The position numbers were made by a program, and so were the translations under genes. Below the pieces are notes generated by a model. The model was not told the DNA's origin. It was given only the letters and a program-made list of their open reading frames with translations, and did not search any database. A DNA stretch of 64,000 nt from Mesostigma viride (lineage: Eukaryota > Streptophyta > Mesostigmatophyceae > Mesostigmatales > Mesostigmataceae): positions 4,986,573-5,050,572 of the forward strand of contig RPFO01000027.1 in the NCBI GenBank assembly GCA_009746045.1, written 5' to 3'. Shown piece after piece: positions 38,101-49,149 of the stretch. Numbering within the stretch: the first letter of the stretch is position 1; each line of letters begins with the position of its first letter.

Positions 38101-41100
38101 CATGCTATGGACCAAGGTACTGCTATTTGCAGTAATATGCCGCTAATGAATTCATTCGTTCGTTCGTTCGTTCGTTCGTTCGTTCGTTCGTTCGTTCGTT
38201 CGTTCGTTCGTTCGTTCGTTCGTTCGTTCGTTCGTTCGTTCGTTCGTTCGTTCGTTCGTTCGTTCGTTCGTTCGTTCGTTCGTTCGTTCGTTCGTTCGTT
38301 CGTTCGTTCGTTCGTTCGTTCGTTCGTTCGTTCGTTCGTTCGTTCGTTCGTTCGTTCGTTCGTTCGTTCGTTCGTTCGTTCGTTCGTTCGTTCGTTCGTT
38401 CGTTCGTTCGTTCGTTCGTTCGTTCGTTCGTTCGTTCGTTCGTTCGTTCGTTCGTTCGTTCGTTCGTTCGTTCGTTCGTTCGTTCGTTCGTTCGTTCGTT
38501 CGTTCGTTCGTTCGTTCGTTCGTTCGTTCGTTCGTTCGTTCGTTCGTTCACTCACTCACTCACTCACTCACTCACTCACTCACTCACTCACTCATTCATG
38601 CACCCATGTTAAGTAAGGAGTATTTGTACAGTTAGTGTTACTTTTTTGAGGGTGATTGCCACTTTGCCGCACATGGGAAACGTTTTTCGTGAGCACTACA
38701 GTGCCTTGCCTTGTCGCTGGGGGCACGATTCACCCTCGGTTCTCTTTCCCTGCAGGAGCAGATCAACCTCATCCGGCATGATAGAAACAATTGCATGCCT
38801 AGAAAACATTTGCATGCCTAGCCAAAACATGCATGCCTGGAAAGCATTGGATGCCTAGCCAAAACATGCATGCCTGGAAATCCTTTCTCACCAAAACTGT
38901 TTCGCCCTGCCGTGTCATCGATGGCATGGTTGTTTCCCTGTTCTTGCAGAAGCTGATCAACTTCATCCTGCACTACATCGCCGACCTGGACATCCCTATC
39001 AAGCGGTGAGCGCCCCCTATCCCATTAGTCAGCTTCCCGTGTTAGTTATGTCCAGTTAGCTAGGTTCCCTATCGACATGGCAACGAGAATAGTCACCCTT
39101 TCATCCTCCACGTCACATACCCATCACGCAGTGAGCCTACACGCCCCCTACCCAGGAACGACATGAGTTAGGTCCCTACAGAGACGGCAACGGCAACCAC
39201 CAACCCTTCATCCTTCACTTCGCATCGCCATCAAGCAGTTAGCGCGCATGTTTCTTCCCTAGTGTGATTGGTAGGTCCCCGTGTTGCGGTGGGTCCAGGT
39301 GATCGGGTTCCCCAGCGGTGATGGGCAGGTCCCCGTGTTGCGTTGGGTGCAGGTGATCGGGTTCCCCAGCGGTGATGGGTGGGTCCCCGTGTTGCGTTGG
39401 GTCCAGGTCATCGGGTTCCCCAGCGGTGATGGGCAGGTCCCCGTGTTGCGTTGGGTGCAGGTGATCGGGTTCCCCAGCGGTGATGGGCAGGTCCCCGTGT
39501 TGCGTTGGGTGCAGGTGATCGGGTTCCCCAGCGGTGATGGGCAGGTCCCCGTGTTGCGTTGGGTCCAGGTCATCGGGTTCCCCAGCGGTGATGGGTGGGT
39601 CCCCGTGTTGCGTTGGGTGCAGGTCATCGGGTTCCCCAGCGATGATGGGCAGGTCCCCGTGTTGCGTTGGGTCCAGGTGATCGGGTTCCCCAGCGGTGAT
39701 GGGTAGGTCCCCGTGTTGCGTTGGGTCCAGGTGATCGGGTTCCCCAGCGATGATGGGTGGGTCCCCGTGTTGCGTTGGGTCCAGGTGATCGGGTTCCCCA
39801 GCGGTGATGGGCAGGTCCCCGTGTTGCGTTGGGTCCAGGTGATCGGGTTCCCCAGCGGTGATGGGCAGGTCCCCGTGTTGCGTTGGGTGCAGGTAATCGG
39901 GTTCCCCAGCGGTGATGGGTAGGTCCCCGTGTTGCGTTGGGTCCAGGTCATCGGGTTCCCTATAATACGGCAAGAGGAACCACCAGCCCTTCATCCTCAG
40001 CTGCGTAGCTGACCAGGAGATCACCAGCAAGCGTAAAGCCTTCCCAACGCTGTTGGAGGTACCAAGAAAGTAGAAAGGCAAACTTTGTACCCGTTTCATA
40101 CCGCACGACATCGGTGACCTGGACATTTTCATAAGCTATCTCAAGTGAGTTCTCATGAAGCACTCTTACTTGAGTTCCCATGAAGCACCCTCTACCCACT
40201 TGACTACAGCCTCCTATTTCCAGCTTTCACTTTGCTGGGGTGTGGCTTCTTGCAACGTCGCCTGGCTGCAGTATCGGCTCTTGACTCTATTTTGCTGTGC
40301 TTAGAAAAAAGGACGCCATATAGGGCATCATCTTCCCAAGCATGTGTTGGCCATTCTCCAATCTCCCCTCTCCCCCCCCCAAAAAAAATAATAATAATAG
40401 ATTTTTAGTAACCTTTTTCGGAGGGGGCCATAGTGGAAATTTTGGCTGTTTTCCCTGGCATTGCAAAGGAATATTGAAGTGAGTCATTCCCATAAAATAC
40501 ATCAGGTTTTTTTTGGGGGGGGGGAGGGACAAGGGGGGCAAGAAATCTTCCGCGCTTGGGAATCCCGCACGAACATGCTCCAAGTGGGTATCAGACCACC
40601 TCCCATGCGCACGTAAGGGTGGTTTACCTCAACTCGTGGTTTACCTCGGCGGGTCTTTGCTGTGTCCTGTGCCAGGCCATGCTACTACCTCAGAGGGACC
40701 CCTTTGTCGAGCTCTGCATTGGCAGGCTCCACAAGTGTGATGGCTGCCATGTATTGGAATCTTGTTCTACATGGGACATGGCCTAGCTAGCTCACTTAGC
40801 TTCCATAACTCTTTGCTGAACTGCCATGCTTCTAACGGCCAGTCGCACATTTGTAAAGTTGGGCATGTGCATGCTCCACCTGTGTAAGGGCTGTAAATCT
40901 TGGATTATTCCACGTAGAAGGGCCTACTCCAAGGGCTGATACCAACTAGAGCCACGATTGGCTTTTATCCACCATTCTACTGCACTGGACCTTATCCGCA
41001 GGGGCTCGATTGTAGAGTTCCGCATGGTCATGATCAATGTTTGTATTGTTTGGGATCTTGTTCCATATGGGCCAGGGCTTGGCTCAGATCTTGTTCCATA

Positions 41101-44100
41101 TGGGCCAGGGCTTGGCTCAGATCTTGTTCCATATGGGCCAGGGCTTGGCTCAGATCTTGTTCCATATGGGCCAGGGCTTGGCTCAGATCTTGTTCCATAT
41201 GGGCCAGGGCTTGGCTCAGATCTTGTTCCATATGGGCCAGGGCTTGGCTCAGATCTTGTTCCATATGGGCCAGGGCTTGGCTCAGATCTTGTTCCATATG
41301 GGCCAGGGCTTGGCTCAGATCTTGTTCCATATGGGCCAGGGCTTGGCTCAGATCTTGTTCCATATGGGCCAGGGCTTGGCTCAGATCTTGTTCCATATGG
41401 GCCAGGGCTTGGCTCAGATCTTGTTCCATATGGGCCAGGGCTTGGCTCAGATCTTGTTCCATATGGGCCAGGGCTTGGCTCAGATCTTGTTCCATATGGG
41501 CCAGGGCTTGGCTCACTTAACTTACCTACCTCTTTGCTGCCCTCCCATGCTTGTGCTGGCCAGGGGCACCTTTGTCGAGTTCCGCATGGGCATGCTGAAC
41601 GTGTCGCCGATCGGCCGCAACTGTTCGCATGCGGAGCGTGACGAGTTCGAGAAGTTTGATAAGGTGAGGTAGAGGGGAGGGGGGGAATCGTACGAATAGG
41701 ATCAATGAAGGAGCGTGACGAGGTTGAGAAGTTCGACAAGGTGAGGGAGGGGGGAGGGGGGGAATCGTACAAATAGGATCAATGAAGGAGCGTGACGAGG
41801 TTGAGAAGTTCGACAAGCTGACGGGGAAGTGGGGGGGCAGAGGACAAACATGCATGAATCACAAGGGACCGTGTACCAGGGGTGGGAGGACAAAGCAGGC
41901 ATAGGTCACACCGTAGAGTACTATGAGTCATACCATACAGTCCACTAGTGCTACAGTGGTGAAACGTACGAGTTAGCGTTAACGCAATCTATGGGGATAC
42001 GTTATTGCGATGCAGCAATTCAGAAAGCGTGGTTGGAACGGAGCTTTGTTAAAATATAGGTTTACGGAGCACTCGTGCAGGTGAATGCTAAAGCACAAAG
42101 TTGCCAAGTCAAGACAACGTTCGTGAGGCTGGTCTCGCACAATGACCAGTTGGCACTGGCCTATTCTTTATATACTTGCACACTGTGCTATATGCTAGGC
42201 CTGAGCAGCATCGGCTGATCTGCTCAGGATTGACACCCCTCTACAGTAATACTAATCTGTACAGCGCCCAGATCCTATACAGCAGGTCTGCTATACAGGC
42301 ACAGTGATCACAGAGTACAGTCCCCACAGTGATTATGGCATCTGCATCCAATAGTCCAAGACCAAGCCTGTGGTACCACGGACCACAGGTTAAGGTTCCT
42401 ATTTCCTGCGTACGACGTATTAATCCAATACCGTCGCAGCCAAAGCACCTAATTCCTGTCAGCCCAGGAATTACTGTCGGCCCAATATGCCGTCGGCAAA
42501 TATTCACGTGCGACCTTGGATAGCGACCAGGTAGTCGGAATGCCGTAACTTTCTTGATACTCGTCGGAATGAACTCGTTCCGGTGGCGCTGGAATCGTAG
42601 ACATATGCCGAATCAGGAACACGCCAATGCGCTTGGCGTTAACTGTATGGAAAGGAGCCCGAGGAGTTTGAGAAGTTCGCCAAGGTGAGGCGGGTGGATG
42701 AGGAATGTGTCCAAATAGGATCTGTTCACGAATGCGGCAAGAAGCAGGAAAAGCACGACAGGATGAGGGGTAAAGGTGACAGCAGGCAGGAGTCACGTTA
42801 AGGGGCTATACCCTGCTTACCTGCACTATTGCTTTGCGTCTTGGATAGTTGTTAGAGCACCAGACCATTGACATCTCACATAGTTGATCAAACCATCAAT
42901 TATTTGCCAACCAACATGTGGTCCCGCTGCTATGTGCCGTCATGATGACTCCGTTCACATGAGGGACGCCCTGGAGCTGGCGATGAATCACCCATTCACG
43001 TTGCTCGCACTGCTGCCACACGCGGCTGTCACGTGCACCAACATTGCCTATCAGATCCATCCACGTCTGTCTGTCAAATCCATGTTATTTTCTTTCACCC
43101 TGCTGCCTTGCGCCACCAACTTTTAAGCCTCTTTACTCTTGCCTGGGTATCGACTATTGAATATATCCATCAATGCCGTCTGTCAATTCCACTAAACGTG
43201 CTGCCACATGCCGCCATCGCATCGACATTGCCTGGTGACAGGGCTTTTCCCGCTATCTACGCATTTCACCGAAACCATTAACATTCGTCTATCGATTCCC
43301 TTATCAACTTTTACCCTCCTGCTGCCACGCACACACACGCACACACACACACAAACACAAACACAGGTCGCGGGTGTGCGTGCCAAGATGGTGGCAGCCC
43401 TCCAAGAGAAGTTTGCTGACTGGAACCTGACTTTCTCCATTGGCGGCCAGATCAGCTTCGACGTGGGTTTGTGATATCCTTAGTTTATTTGTTTGTTTTC
43501 CTAGTAGTACTATCAGTTTATTGCTATCAATGTGTTTGTGGTAAGACTAGACCCTCTCCATCGGTGGCCAGATCAGTTTCGACGTGAGTAGTTTGCTTAG
43601 ATAGATTGGAGGACCAGTTAGTTTGGGGCCATATTGCTCCACTGGATCGATTCGGGGGCAGATCAGCTTCCGAGTGGTTTGATTTCGTAATTTATTATTT
43701 GGTCATTAGCGTACTCGTAACATTTTGTTTGTTAAAGCCTGAAAATCCATGCTGGTTCGCTGAATATGTTTGTGTTCGTTTGGGTTAGCTCATTGGTACC
43801 ATGAGGGACGTCACCAGAAATTACTAAGCAATTTCTTGTAGAAAAGAATAGAATACTTATAGTTAATGAAGATGCACTTTTACGGCTCGTGACTTCGTTG
43901 TTGACCTCACAAAGCCGTGCACGCTATGCTGGTAGTCCCACACGTGTTTCTGTGTGGTGATCTTAAAAAATGGAGTCCAGGAACATGAGGCATTGCACAT
44001 CACGCGAGGAATGGCTGCCTCGTATGGCTTCACGCATATGGTTGAGGGTTCCTACTGGGTTAGTTAGATTCCCTCACATCTATTCGCCCATACCAGTGCA

Positions 44101-46813
44101 GCTTCCTTTTTTGAGTCCATTTTGTGAACGCCTACCATGATGCAAATGAAGTGCATCACATGTGGACACCCTTTATTGTCGTTGTTGTGAGTATGCGCCT
44201 AGCTGTTTGGGTGGGAGCACGTTTTGTATGAGCAAGGGTGGTCATTTTTTCCTGAAGGGAGGGGGAGGGAGTGGCAGCATCCGACTCCTGTGACGTCAGC
44301 TTTGGAAGGAGTCATGAATCCTGAACCCTAGGCCCTTTTCCAGCGCCCTAACTCTTTTGGGTCGGTTCCACAGCATCAAGCCATCGTAGTCTCCCAGCAT
44401 TCATTAGTCTAGGCAAGTTGCGCCCAGTGGGTGGGGACTTGCTTGTTGTACAGCCGTGTGTGTCCCTGTATAGTGAGATGGAAAGTGCGCTAGGCTTGAT
44501 GCCGCTTGACTCAACAACCAGTCTGGTGCTGATGTGAATGTTATTATGTTTGAGCCGTTATTCTTTGCTAGGCTGTGCCCCTGAATGCCCCTGAATGGAT
44601 CCACCTTCGATGGCTTGTCGGTTTATGAATAGCCTCTTGCTTGTTTGCTTGCCGGCTTTTTTTGTCATGGTTGCTCACTTCAACATTGCTGGTTTGCTTG
44701 CTTGCTTGTTTGCTGATTTGCTTCCTTGCTCACTTGTTAAATGGCTGGTTTGCTTGTTGCTCTCTCTTGTGTGCTCGCTCTGGTCCATATTCGCCAGGTC
44801 TTCCCAAAGGGGTGGGACAAGACATACTGCCTCCCGTTTGTGGAGAAGGACTACAGCGAGATCCACTTTTTCGGTGACAAGACGTACAAGGTACCCGCTG
44901 AGGGTGGTGGAGCGATGGGGGGGGGGGGGGGGGAGGATATGGGACAAGACATGCTACCTCCCGTTTCTAGAGAAGGACTATAGCGAGATCCAATGCTTCG
45001 GCGACAAGACGTACAAGGTAGCCGGTTGTCCAACAGTGTAGGGGGGTAGGGGTAATGGGTAGGAGGGCGAAGTGGGGAGGGAGGGGTTGGCGGAGGTTGG
45101 CCAATTTGTGCCGGTTTTCATTAGTATGTACGGTGAATTTTCGACTCACGGGTGAGTGTCGTACGGCCCACAATAATCCTAAAAGGGGGTTGGACTAGGA
45201 AAATGTTGAATGGTGGTGATGTGTTTCCCCTTTGATGTGTGAGCTACAATCAAAGTAGTCGCTGCTGCTTTGTTGCATCAACCCAGGCGTGGCTAGTGGA
45301 CTTGTAAGTAGCTAGGATTGTAATAATGATGCTGGGGTTGTAGCTTATAACGATGATGCTGAGGTTGTAGCTAGGTTTGTAATAATGATGCTGGGGTTGT
45401 AGCTAGGTTTGGGATTACTCTGGTCAGCCAGGTTTACTACCTGGCTTTTAAGAGTTTATAAAGTAGAGTGCCGTACGAACAGATTTCAGCTTGCATTGCA
45501 TGCCACGATGGCAGCAACCCTGACACAGAGGCAGCGCTCATACATCGGCCACTTGTCATTTGCCAGCGCATCATACATGCTGGGGTGTAGGTGAATGTGA
45601 TTCCACAGAATTTGTTTTGGGTTAAGCTTATACTGTTGCTTGTATCATCTGCCATTCATTTCTCAAGTAATTTGTAACTAACTAGCCATGAAGTACTTTA
45701 TTACTCAGTAGCAAATTATTACTAAGTAGCCGTCTGCTGTACCACGTTTGGATTTGCAGGGGGGGAACGACCATGAGATTTTCGAGTCGGAAAAAACTAT
45801 TGGTCATTCAGGTAAGCAGCTCGTGTTTGTGGATGCCTACTATCTTCGCTTCTTTTTCCATCCGCGATAAGAACAACAGAACAAGTTACTTTTTTCTTAA
45901 TATCATGTGAAGAAGATACTTGTTTCTTAATAGTAGTATCATTTGAATATTAGTCTGTCATGCAAACTGTTGTGAGATTGATTGTGTTGTTCTTGAGGCG
46001 GTTTTTACTATTTAGGGTTAACTGTCTAGGGCGGATTCTATGTGTGATGACTTTTTAAGGCGGTGCATGCGGCGGCGCCACAGGCAATAACATAGGTGAT
46101 AACAATCTGATTGTATGGCAATCGCAGGTTTGCTTTGTAACTTTTGCGACTGATGTTTTTCAAGGCGTATTGTAGTCCATGTTACCTTTCTGCGTGTTCC
46201 CTTTTCCCAACATAGTGGTATCAAGAGCAAGCCCGCCAGCCATCAACTTCTGGATGGTTTTGGGCTTCATTTTCAGAAATAGCCTAGCAAACACGTTGTG
46301 GGAGAAGGAAACCCTAAGCCCGGAGCAGATAGGAGTGAAATGGCTGAAGGGGCCTAAAGATGCAAGGTGGTAGCGCCCACGGATTCGTGCATGCACAGTA
46401 AGTGCCTGCGATTACAGGTCATGCTTTTCACCTAAACTGTGTGCAGTAGCGGAGCCATATGCCATGCGCACTGGTTACGTTTGAAGTGGCCGTCGCACCT
46501 TCCATCTGTTGCAAGTCGCAATATTAGCGACTTTGTCTGGAGATAATCCGGAGATGTCTAATATAGACACACATTATGTGGCACTGTTACCAGCGGCAAA
46601 GGGCTGTAAGTGTGCCTTTGTGGCATGTCGGTGGGCGTTCTAGTTTTCCACTCACATGTGCCTATCCAGCCGCTTGCAAATGTTATGAAGTCTGGGAATT
46701 TAAACTGAAACTGACTCTGAGTTGGCATGTTTATTTTGTTTGCCCCATTGTCCGCAGTCACAAGCCCTGAGGATACCAGGAGGATCTGCACAGAGCTCTT
46801 CATGTCCTCGTAG
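32144..46813 (+). CDS. PMM: Phosphomannomutase (eukaryotic PMM family), 11 exons, complete
   Basis: Converts mannose-6-phosphate to mannose-1-phosphate in the cytosol, feeding GDP-mannose for N-glycans, GPI anchors and, in photosynthetic lineages, ascorbate. Exons: 32144-32212, 32587-32631, 33475-33541, 36933-37009, 37799-37834, 38950-39005, 41564-41663, 43367-43462, 44798-44890, 45760-45811, 46758-46813. All GT-AG, all phases consistent, 248 residues (family 245-265). HAD-fold motifs: nucleophile D13 in [12 protein letters not shown] at 46-49, substrate loop [15 protein letters not shown] (122-136), [14 protein letters not shown], metal-site FGDKTYKGGND (D209, D217). The start ATG is followed at once by conserved sequence. 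Exon 5 is a 36-bp microexon. Intron 3 hosts a piggyBac element and introns 5-6 hold long satellites. Function is very likely intact. Confidence 0.96.
33370..33405 (+). repeat. Decayed copy of PMM exon 3 acceptor edge
   Basis: CCCCCAGATGGTCACCGTCG then ACATCGT, against CGCCAGGTCGTCACCGTGGG then CATCGT at 33470. The intervening ~100 bp (TTTCTATTSTTGGCRYATGTT) is also duplicated. Confidence 0.8.
33904..36781 (-). mobile_element. piggyBac-type DNA transposon in PMM intron 3
   Basis: Terminal inverted repeats CCCATAGTCCG (33904) and CGGACTAAGGG (ending 36781) differ at one base and are flanked by TTAA at 33900-33903 and 36782-36785, the invariant piggyBac target duplication. 2,878 bp, carrying one transposase gene antisense to PMM. 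A GC hairpin CCCCCGACCTGTCGGGGG lies just inside the right end. It should be spliced out with the intron. Confidence 0.93.
34425..36534 (-). pseudogene. piggyBac transposase, one-base frameshift
   Basis: From ATG 36534: an N-terminal Tudor/chromo-like segment ([20 protein letters not shown]), acidic and R/G-rich stretches, then the DDE_Tnp_1_7 core with [21 protein letters not shown] and [13 protein letters not shown] as catalytic Asp positions, and a C-terminal Cys-rich zinc domain ([23 protein letters not shown]). The frame breaks at the five-base C run 34938-34942 (G on the coding strand). The downstream frame ([20 protein letters not shown]) follows in another phase; with one base fewer the two join. 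About 700 residues in all. Either a lesion or an assembly error. Confidence 0.9.
38155..38594. repeat. (TTCG)n array of ~98 copies followed by (ACTC)n
   Basis: In PMM intron 5. TTCG has a period of 4, so it opens reading frames on both strands (FVRS / NERT) without coding meaning. A sharp switch to ACTC occurs at about 38549. Confidence 0.97.
38754..38781 (+). repeat. Decayed copy of PMM exon 6 acceptor edge
   Basis: CTGCAGGAGCAGATCAACCT then CATCC, against TTGCAGAAGCTGATCAACTT then CATCC at 38945. Confidence 0.8.
39100..39246 (+). repeat. Decayed copies of PMM exon 6 donor edge
   Basis: CCATCACGCAGTGAGC (39121) and CCATCAAGCAGTTAGCGC (39230) echo CTATCAAGCGGTGAGCGCC at the true donor. A third copy is near 40112-40148 (GACCTGGACATTTTCATAAG). 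Confidence 0.65.
39262..39960. repeat. 54-bp minisatellite, about 13 copies
   Basis: Unit GTGATGGGCAGGTCCCCGTG plus TTGCGTTGGGTGCAGGTGATCGGGTTCCCCAGCG. Period divisible by three, so it is open in several frames on both strands ([18 protein letters not shown] on the minus strand). Each unit carries CCCCAG and GCAGGT strings resembling splice sites. PMM intron 6. Confidence 0.95.
40690..41040 (+). repeat. Two decayed copies of PMM exon 7 acceptor edge
   Basis: At 40695-40735 (GGACCCCTTTGTCGAGCTCT then GCAT) and 41003-41040 (GGGGCTCGATTGTAGAGTTC then CGCATGG), both resembling GGGGCACCTTTGTCGAGTTC then CGCATGG of exon 7. Confidence 0.8.
41057..41515. repeat. 33-bp minisatellite, 14 copies, upstream of PMM exon 7
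   Basis: Unit CTTGTTCCATATGGGCCAGG plus GCTTGGCTCAGAT, virtually identical copies, ending 49 bp before the exon 7 acceptor. The GGCCAGGGC core resembles that acceptor (TGGCCAGGGGC), so the array offers up to 14 acceptor look-alikes. Confidence 0.95.
41700..42700 (+). repeat. Three decayed copies of PMM exon 7 donor edge
   Basis: At 41708-41750, 41787-41822 and 42655-42690: GAGCGTGACGAGGTTGAGAA then GTTCGACAAGGTGAGG, against GAGCGTGACGAGTTCGAGAA at the true edge (41636-41670). Two copies keep AAGGTGAGG. Confidence 0.85.
43555..43685 (+). repeat. Two decayed copies of PMM exon 8 donor edge
   Basis: GGCCAGATCAGTTTCGACGT (43567) and GGGGCAGATCAGCTTCCGAG (43659), against GGCCAGATCAGCTTCGACGT at 43445. 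Confidence 0.8.
44935..45020 (+). repeat. Near-complete duplicate of PMM exon 9
   Basis: Would read [20 protein letters not shown] then GDKTYK, followed by GTAGCC, about 130 bp after true exon 9. It lacks the first five codons and an acceptor AG directly upstream, and has Thr-Cys-Tyr and His-Phe to Gln-Cys changes. Inclusion would repeat the metal-binding segment, so probably unused. Confidence 0.85.
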
Positions 46814-47019
46814 TCATTAAATAATTGATGCGGACATGTGTCCTCGCAGGCATGCTGCCAAGAAACAATTTTGCTGCTAGACATGCCCACGACGCTGACC
46901 AGTGCATGATCCTTGTTCGTGGTTTCTAATAAACACTCTAATTGGAAAAAATTTCCCAAAGAACATGATGGCTGCACAAAGTTTAGCATGGATCTGAAGC
47001 ACACCAACAGTTGGGACTC
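46814..47019. other. PMM 3' flank
   Basis: Presumed 3' untranslated region. ATTAAA at 46816 and AATAAAC at 46929 are polyadenylation-like strings. No other feature seen. Confidence 0.4.
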
Positions 47020-47251
47020 GGTGGGTGCCCTTTGGATCCGTAAAGTACATGCAACTGGCATCAGACCTTGCCTTGGGCCAATTGTCGGTTTAGCTAAGAA
47101 GCCTCCGGGCATATCTGTAATCTGGGGCCATATGACTCACATGCAGATTAGATAGATGGCAGGCTGGTGGTTATGAAAGATACCAACCCTGAATCGGTGG
47201 GGGAAGAGCGAGTGGTCATATGCGTTGGATCGCCATTAATTAATTAATTAA
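47020..47251 (+). repeat. Decayed LINE 3' fragment (plus), meeting LINE A tail to tail
   Basis: The plus frame PPGISVIWGHM echoes PPGLSVIWRQM of the LINE C-terminus at 11610, followed by a diverged end and the TTAATTAATTAATTAA run at 47236-47251. The minus-strand LINE A tail starts at the same run. Confidence 0.6.
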
Positions 47252-47255
47252 TAGA

Positions 47256-47274
47256 CACGTGACTGCGTCACGTG
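47256..47274. promoter_or_regulatory. Perfect inverted repeat in LINE 3' tail
   Basis: CACGTGAC-TGC-GTCACGTG: an 8-bp stem with a 3-base loop, next to the (TTAA)n tail. It recurs in the other LINE tails (11830-11850, degenerate at 12010-12020 and 190-205). Likely a structured 3' RNA recognised by the element's reverse transcriptase (inference). Confidence 0.6.
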
Positions 47275-48008
47275 AGCATAAGTCCTCAGTGGGAGGGGAA
47301 CATGGGATGGAATGGATTAAATTAAATTAAATTAAATTATAACATGCCTCCGTTGGGAGATCATGTAGCACATATTCCATGATGGATGGGTGGAGTGGAG
47401 GAAGCCGCGTAATCGAACTAACCTAACTCTAAGCTAACTAGTCTAGAAAAGCCTAACTACACTAGCTACTCATCAAAACGCCTCCTCCTCTTGGGGAGAG
47501 GTGGCTTGCCCACAGGGTCGGGCGTGTGAGCCTTGACAATCTTCTGCCACCGCGTCTTGTCCTGCATGGCAGTCCAAAGACGGGAGAGAGAGTGGATGCG
47601 GTGTTCAAACTGAGCTGGGACCACTAGGTCGTCCAGCAACATCTGGATGTAGTTCGTGACAGGTTTCCCTACCCTTTTGGGAATGCCCTTGGGGCCAGGC
47701 CAGGTCAGAATGTGTCGCCCTGGCTGGCCAAGCCGCTGGGGGCCGGCCAGACCAAGGGCGGTGTCGACCTGGCTGGTGCGGGCAAGGTGTCCTACAAATG
47801 CTATCCTACGCTGCCTAATCTCGTCCGAAATAGGAGGCATACCATGATACAAAGACTCTGGTGACGGGCGCTCGGAAAACCCTGGACCTGTCGGAGCATC
47901 CTGTAAACCGTGCCGTTGAGCCTAGCTGCCAGTTTGGGTGTGAGTGTCCACGCCTCGGCGCCATACGTGAGCACCGTGAGGACGAGGACCTTGAAGAGCA
48001 TGCCCTTG

Positions 48009-48486
48009 TGTTGCGTCCAAGCCTATTTAATTAGGTTCCTTTAGTGGACAGTTTGGCGCAACAATGTGAAATAGGCGAAGTCTTAGTGTTCGACTATTTA
48101 GGACTATTTGTACAGCCGGTTCATACGGAGTTGTACTTGCTATTCAGTTGGTTTTGTAGTAGTACTTTCGGTACTTTGGTTTATATGTAGGTGCGCAGCA
48201 TGTCAATGTGCGTGGACCTAGTATAAGTCGTTTTGGGTCGTACGGTTAAGTCGTGTGAACCGTAGCGCCCTAGAGATCTCGGTTGACCATGCGTCCAAGC
48301 AGTGCTGCTTGGCACTGCTTGGCAACGCCGTGAGCCGCCAAGGTTAATAGTGTGTGGGAACGTTCACCATTGTCACCCCCGGAATGAATGAAATGAATTG
48401 AGTTAATCTCTTTCTCTTTCCGGCTGGGTCACGCCCGCGGGTTTAGGAAATGCATGGTCCTGAATTCCTGTCGTAAATGCTACATG
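48009..48486 (+). repeat. Left LTR
   Basis: TGTTGCG...GCTACATG. Differs from the right LTR by a few substitutions and short indels (for example it lacks the CAAATTAAGTTAG-type insertion near 56218), so not a very recent insertion. Confidence 0.85.
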
Positions 48487-49149
48487 TACCTCGGGAGGCA
48501 TTTCGCCCAGCTTTCCCACGAGGTTGCAACACCTCGGGCTTGAACCGGCCAGGGTCAACTGCGCCAGGTCAATTATGTTAGATTAGTTATCGTCCATACT
48601 AGTCATGGTGTGGATTGCGTAGATTAATATAGCGACCGCTGTTCATAATGGTCTATTATGAATCAGGTGTAGATCTTTCGCAGCCGGCCGGGCAGTCAGC
48701 CGGGATGTAAGACTGGACTCGGAGGAATCCACCTGAGTCGCAGAGGTAAATAAGCGCTGTTTATAAGTTTCTAAAACATTGAATTGTAATGTCACATCGC
48801 AGACTTGCCACCTTGCGATTGTGCGTATGTCGTGACCTACACTCTAGAGGTCATGACCCAGGTTCCTGTCAGGAACGGCTTTTTTTCACGAATTTAATTT
48901 TAGTCGACTTTTTAGTGGGGCGGGGTTGCTGGCAAGTGTTCGAGGGAATATCCTCATCATCGGCGACCTCTTTTACTTCGGCAGCGTCCATGGGCACGAC
49001 ACCCGGCAGTCAGCTGGGGGAGTCGAAGACACAGGTATGCCCGGAGTAGGATTGTTCATTATGATAGAACGCTCCTTCAGCCATTCAATGCTGTCGAAAT
49101 TTTAGTTTTTCCTAGACTTGAATTTCTATCAGTATATGCATCCCTACCC

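Noticed and set aside
38079-38616. NERT / FVRS repeat ORFs
   Set aside because: Products of the (TTCG)n array within PMM intron 5.
39262-39960. CRISPR-like periodicity of 54 bp
   Set aside because: No unique spacers; whole units are near identical.
39239-40132. 297-codon minus ORF with 18-residue repeats
   Set aside because: The 54-bp satellite has period divisible by three and is open on both strands; no non-repeat conserved part; lies in PMM intron 6.
40924-41772. 282-codon [11 protein letters not shown] repeat ORF
   Set aside because: Generated by the 33-bp intronic satellite; opposite frames are equally open.
46558-47112. 184-codon minus ORF downstream of PMM
   Set aside because: Antisense to the last PMM exon and its 3' flank; no recognisable domain.
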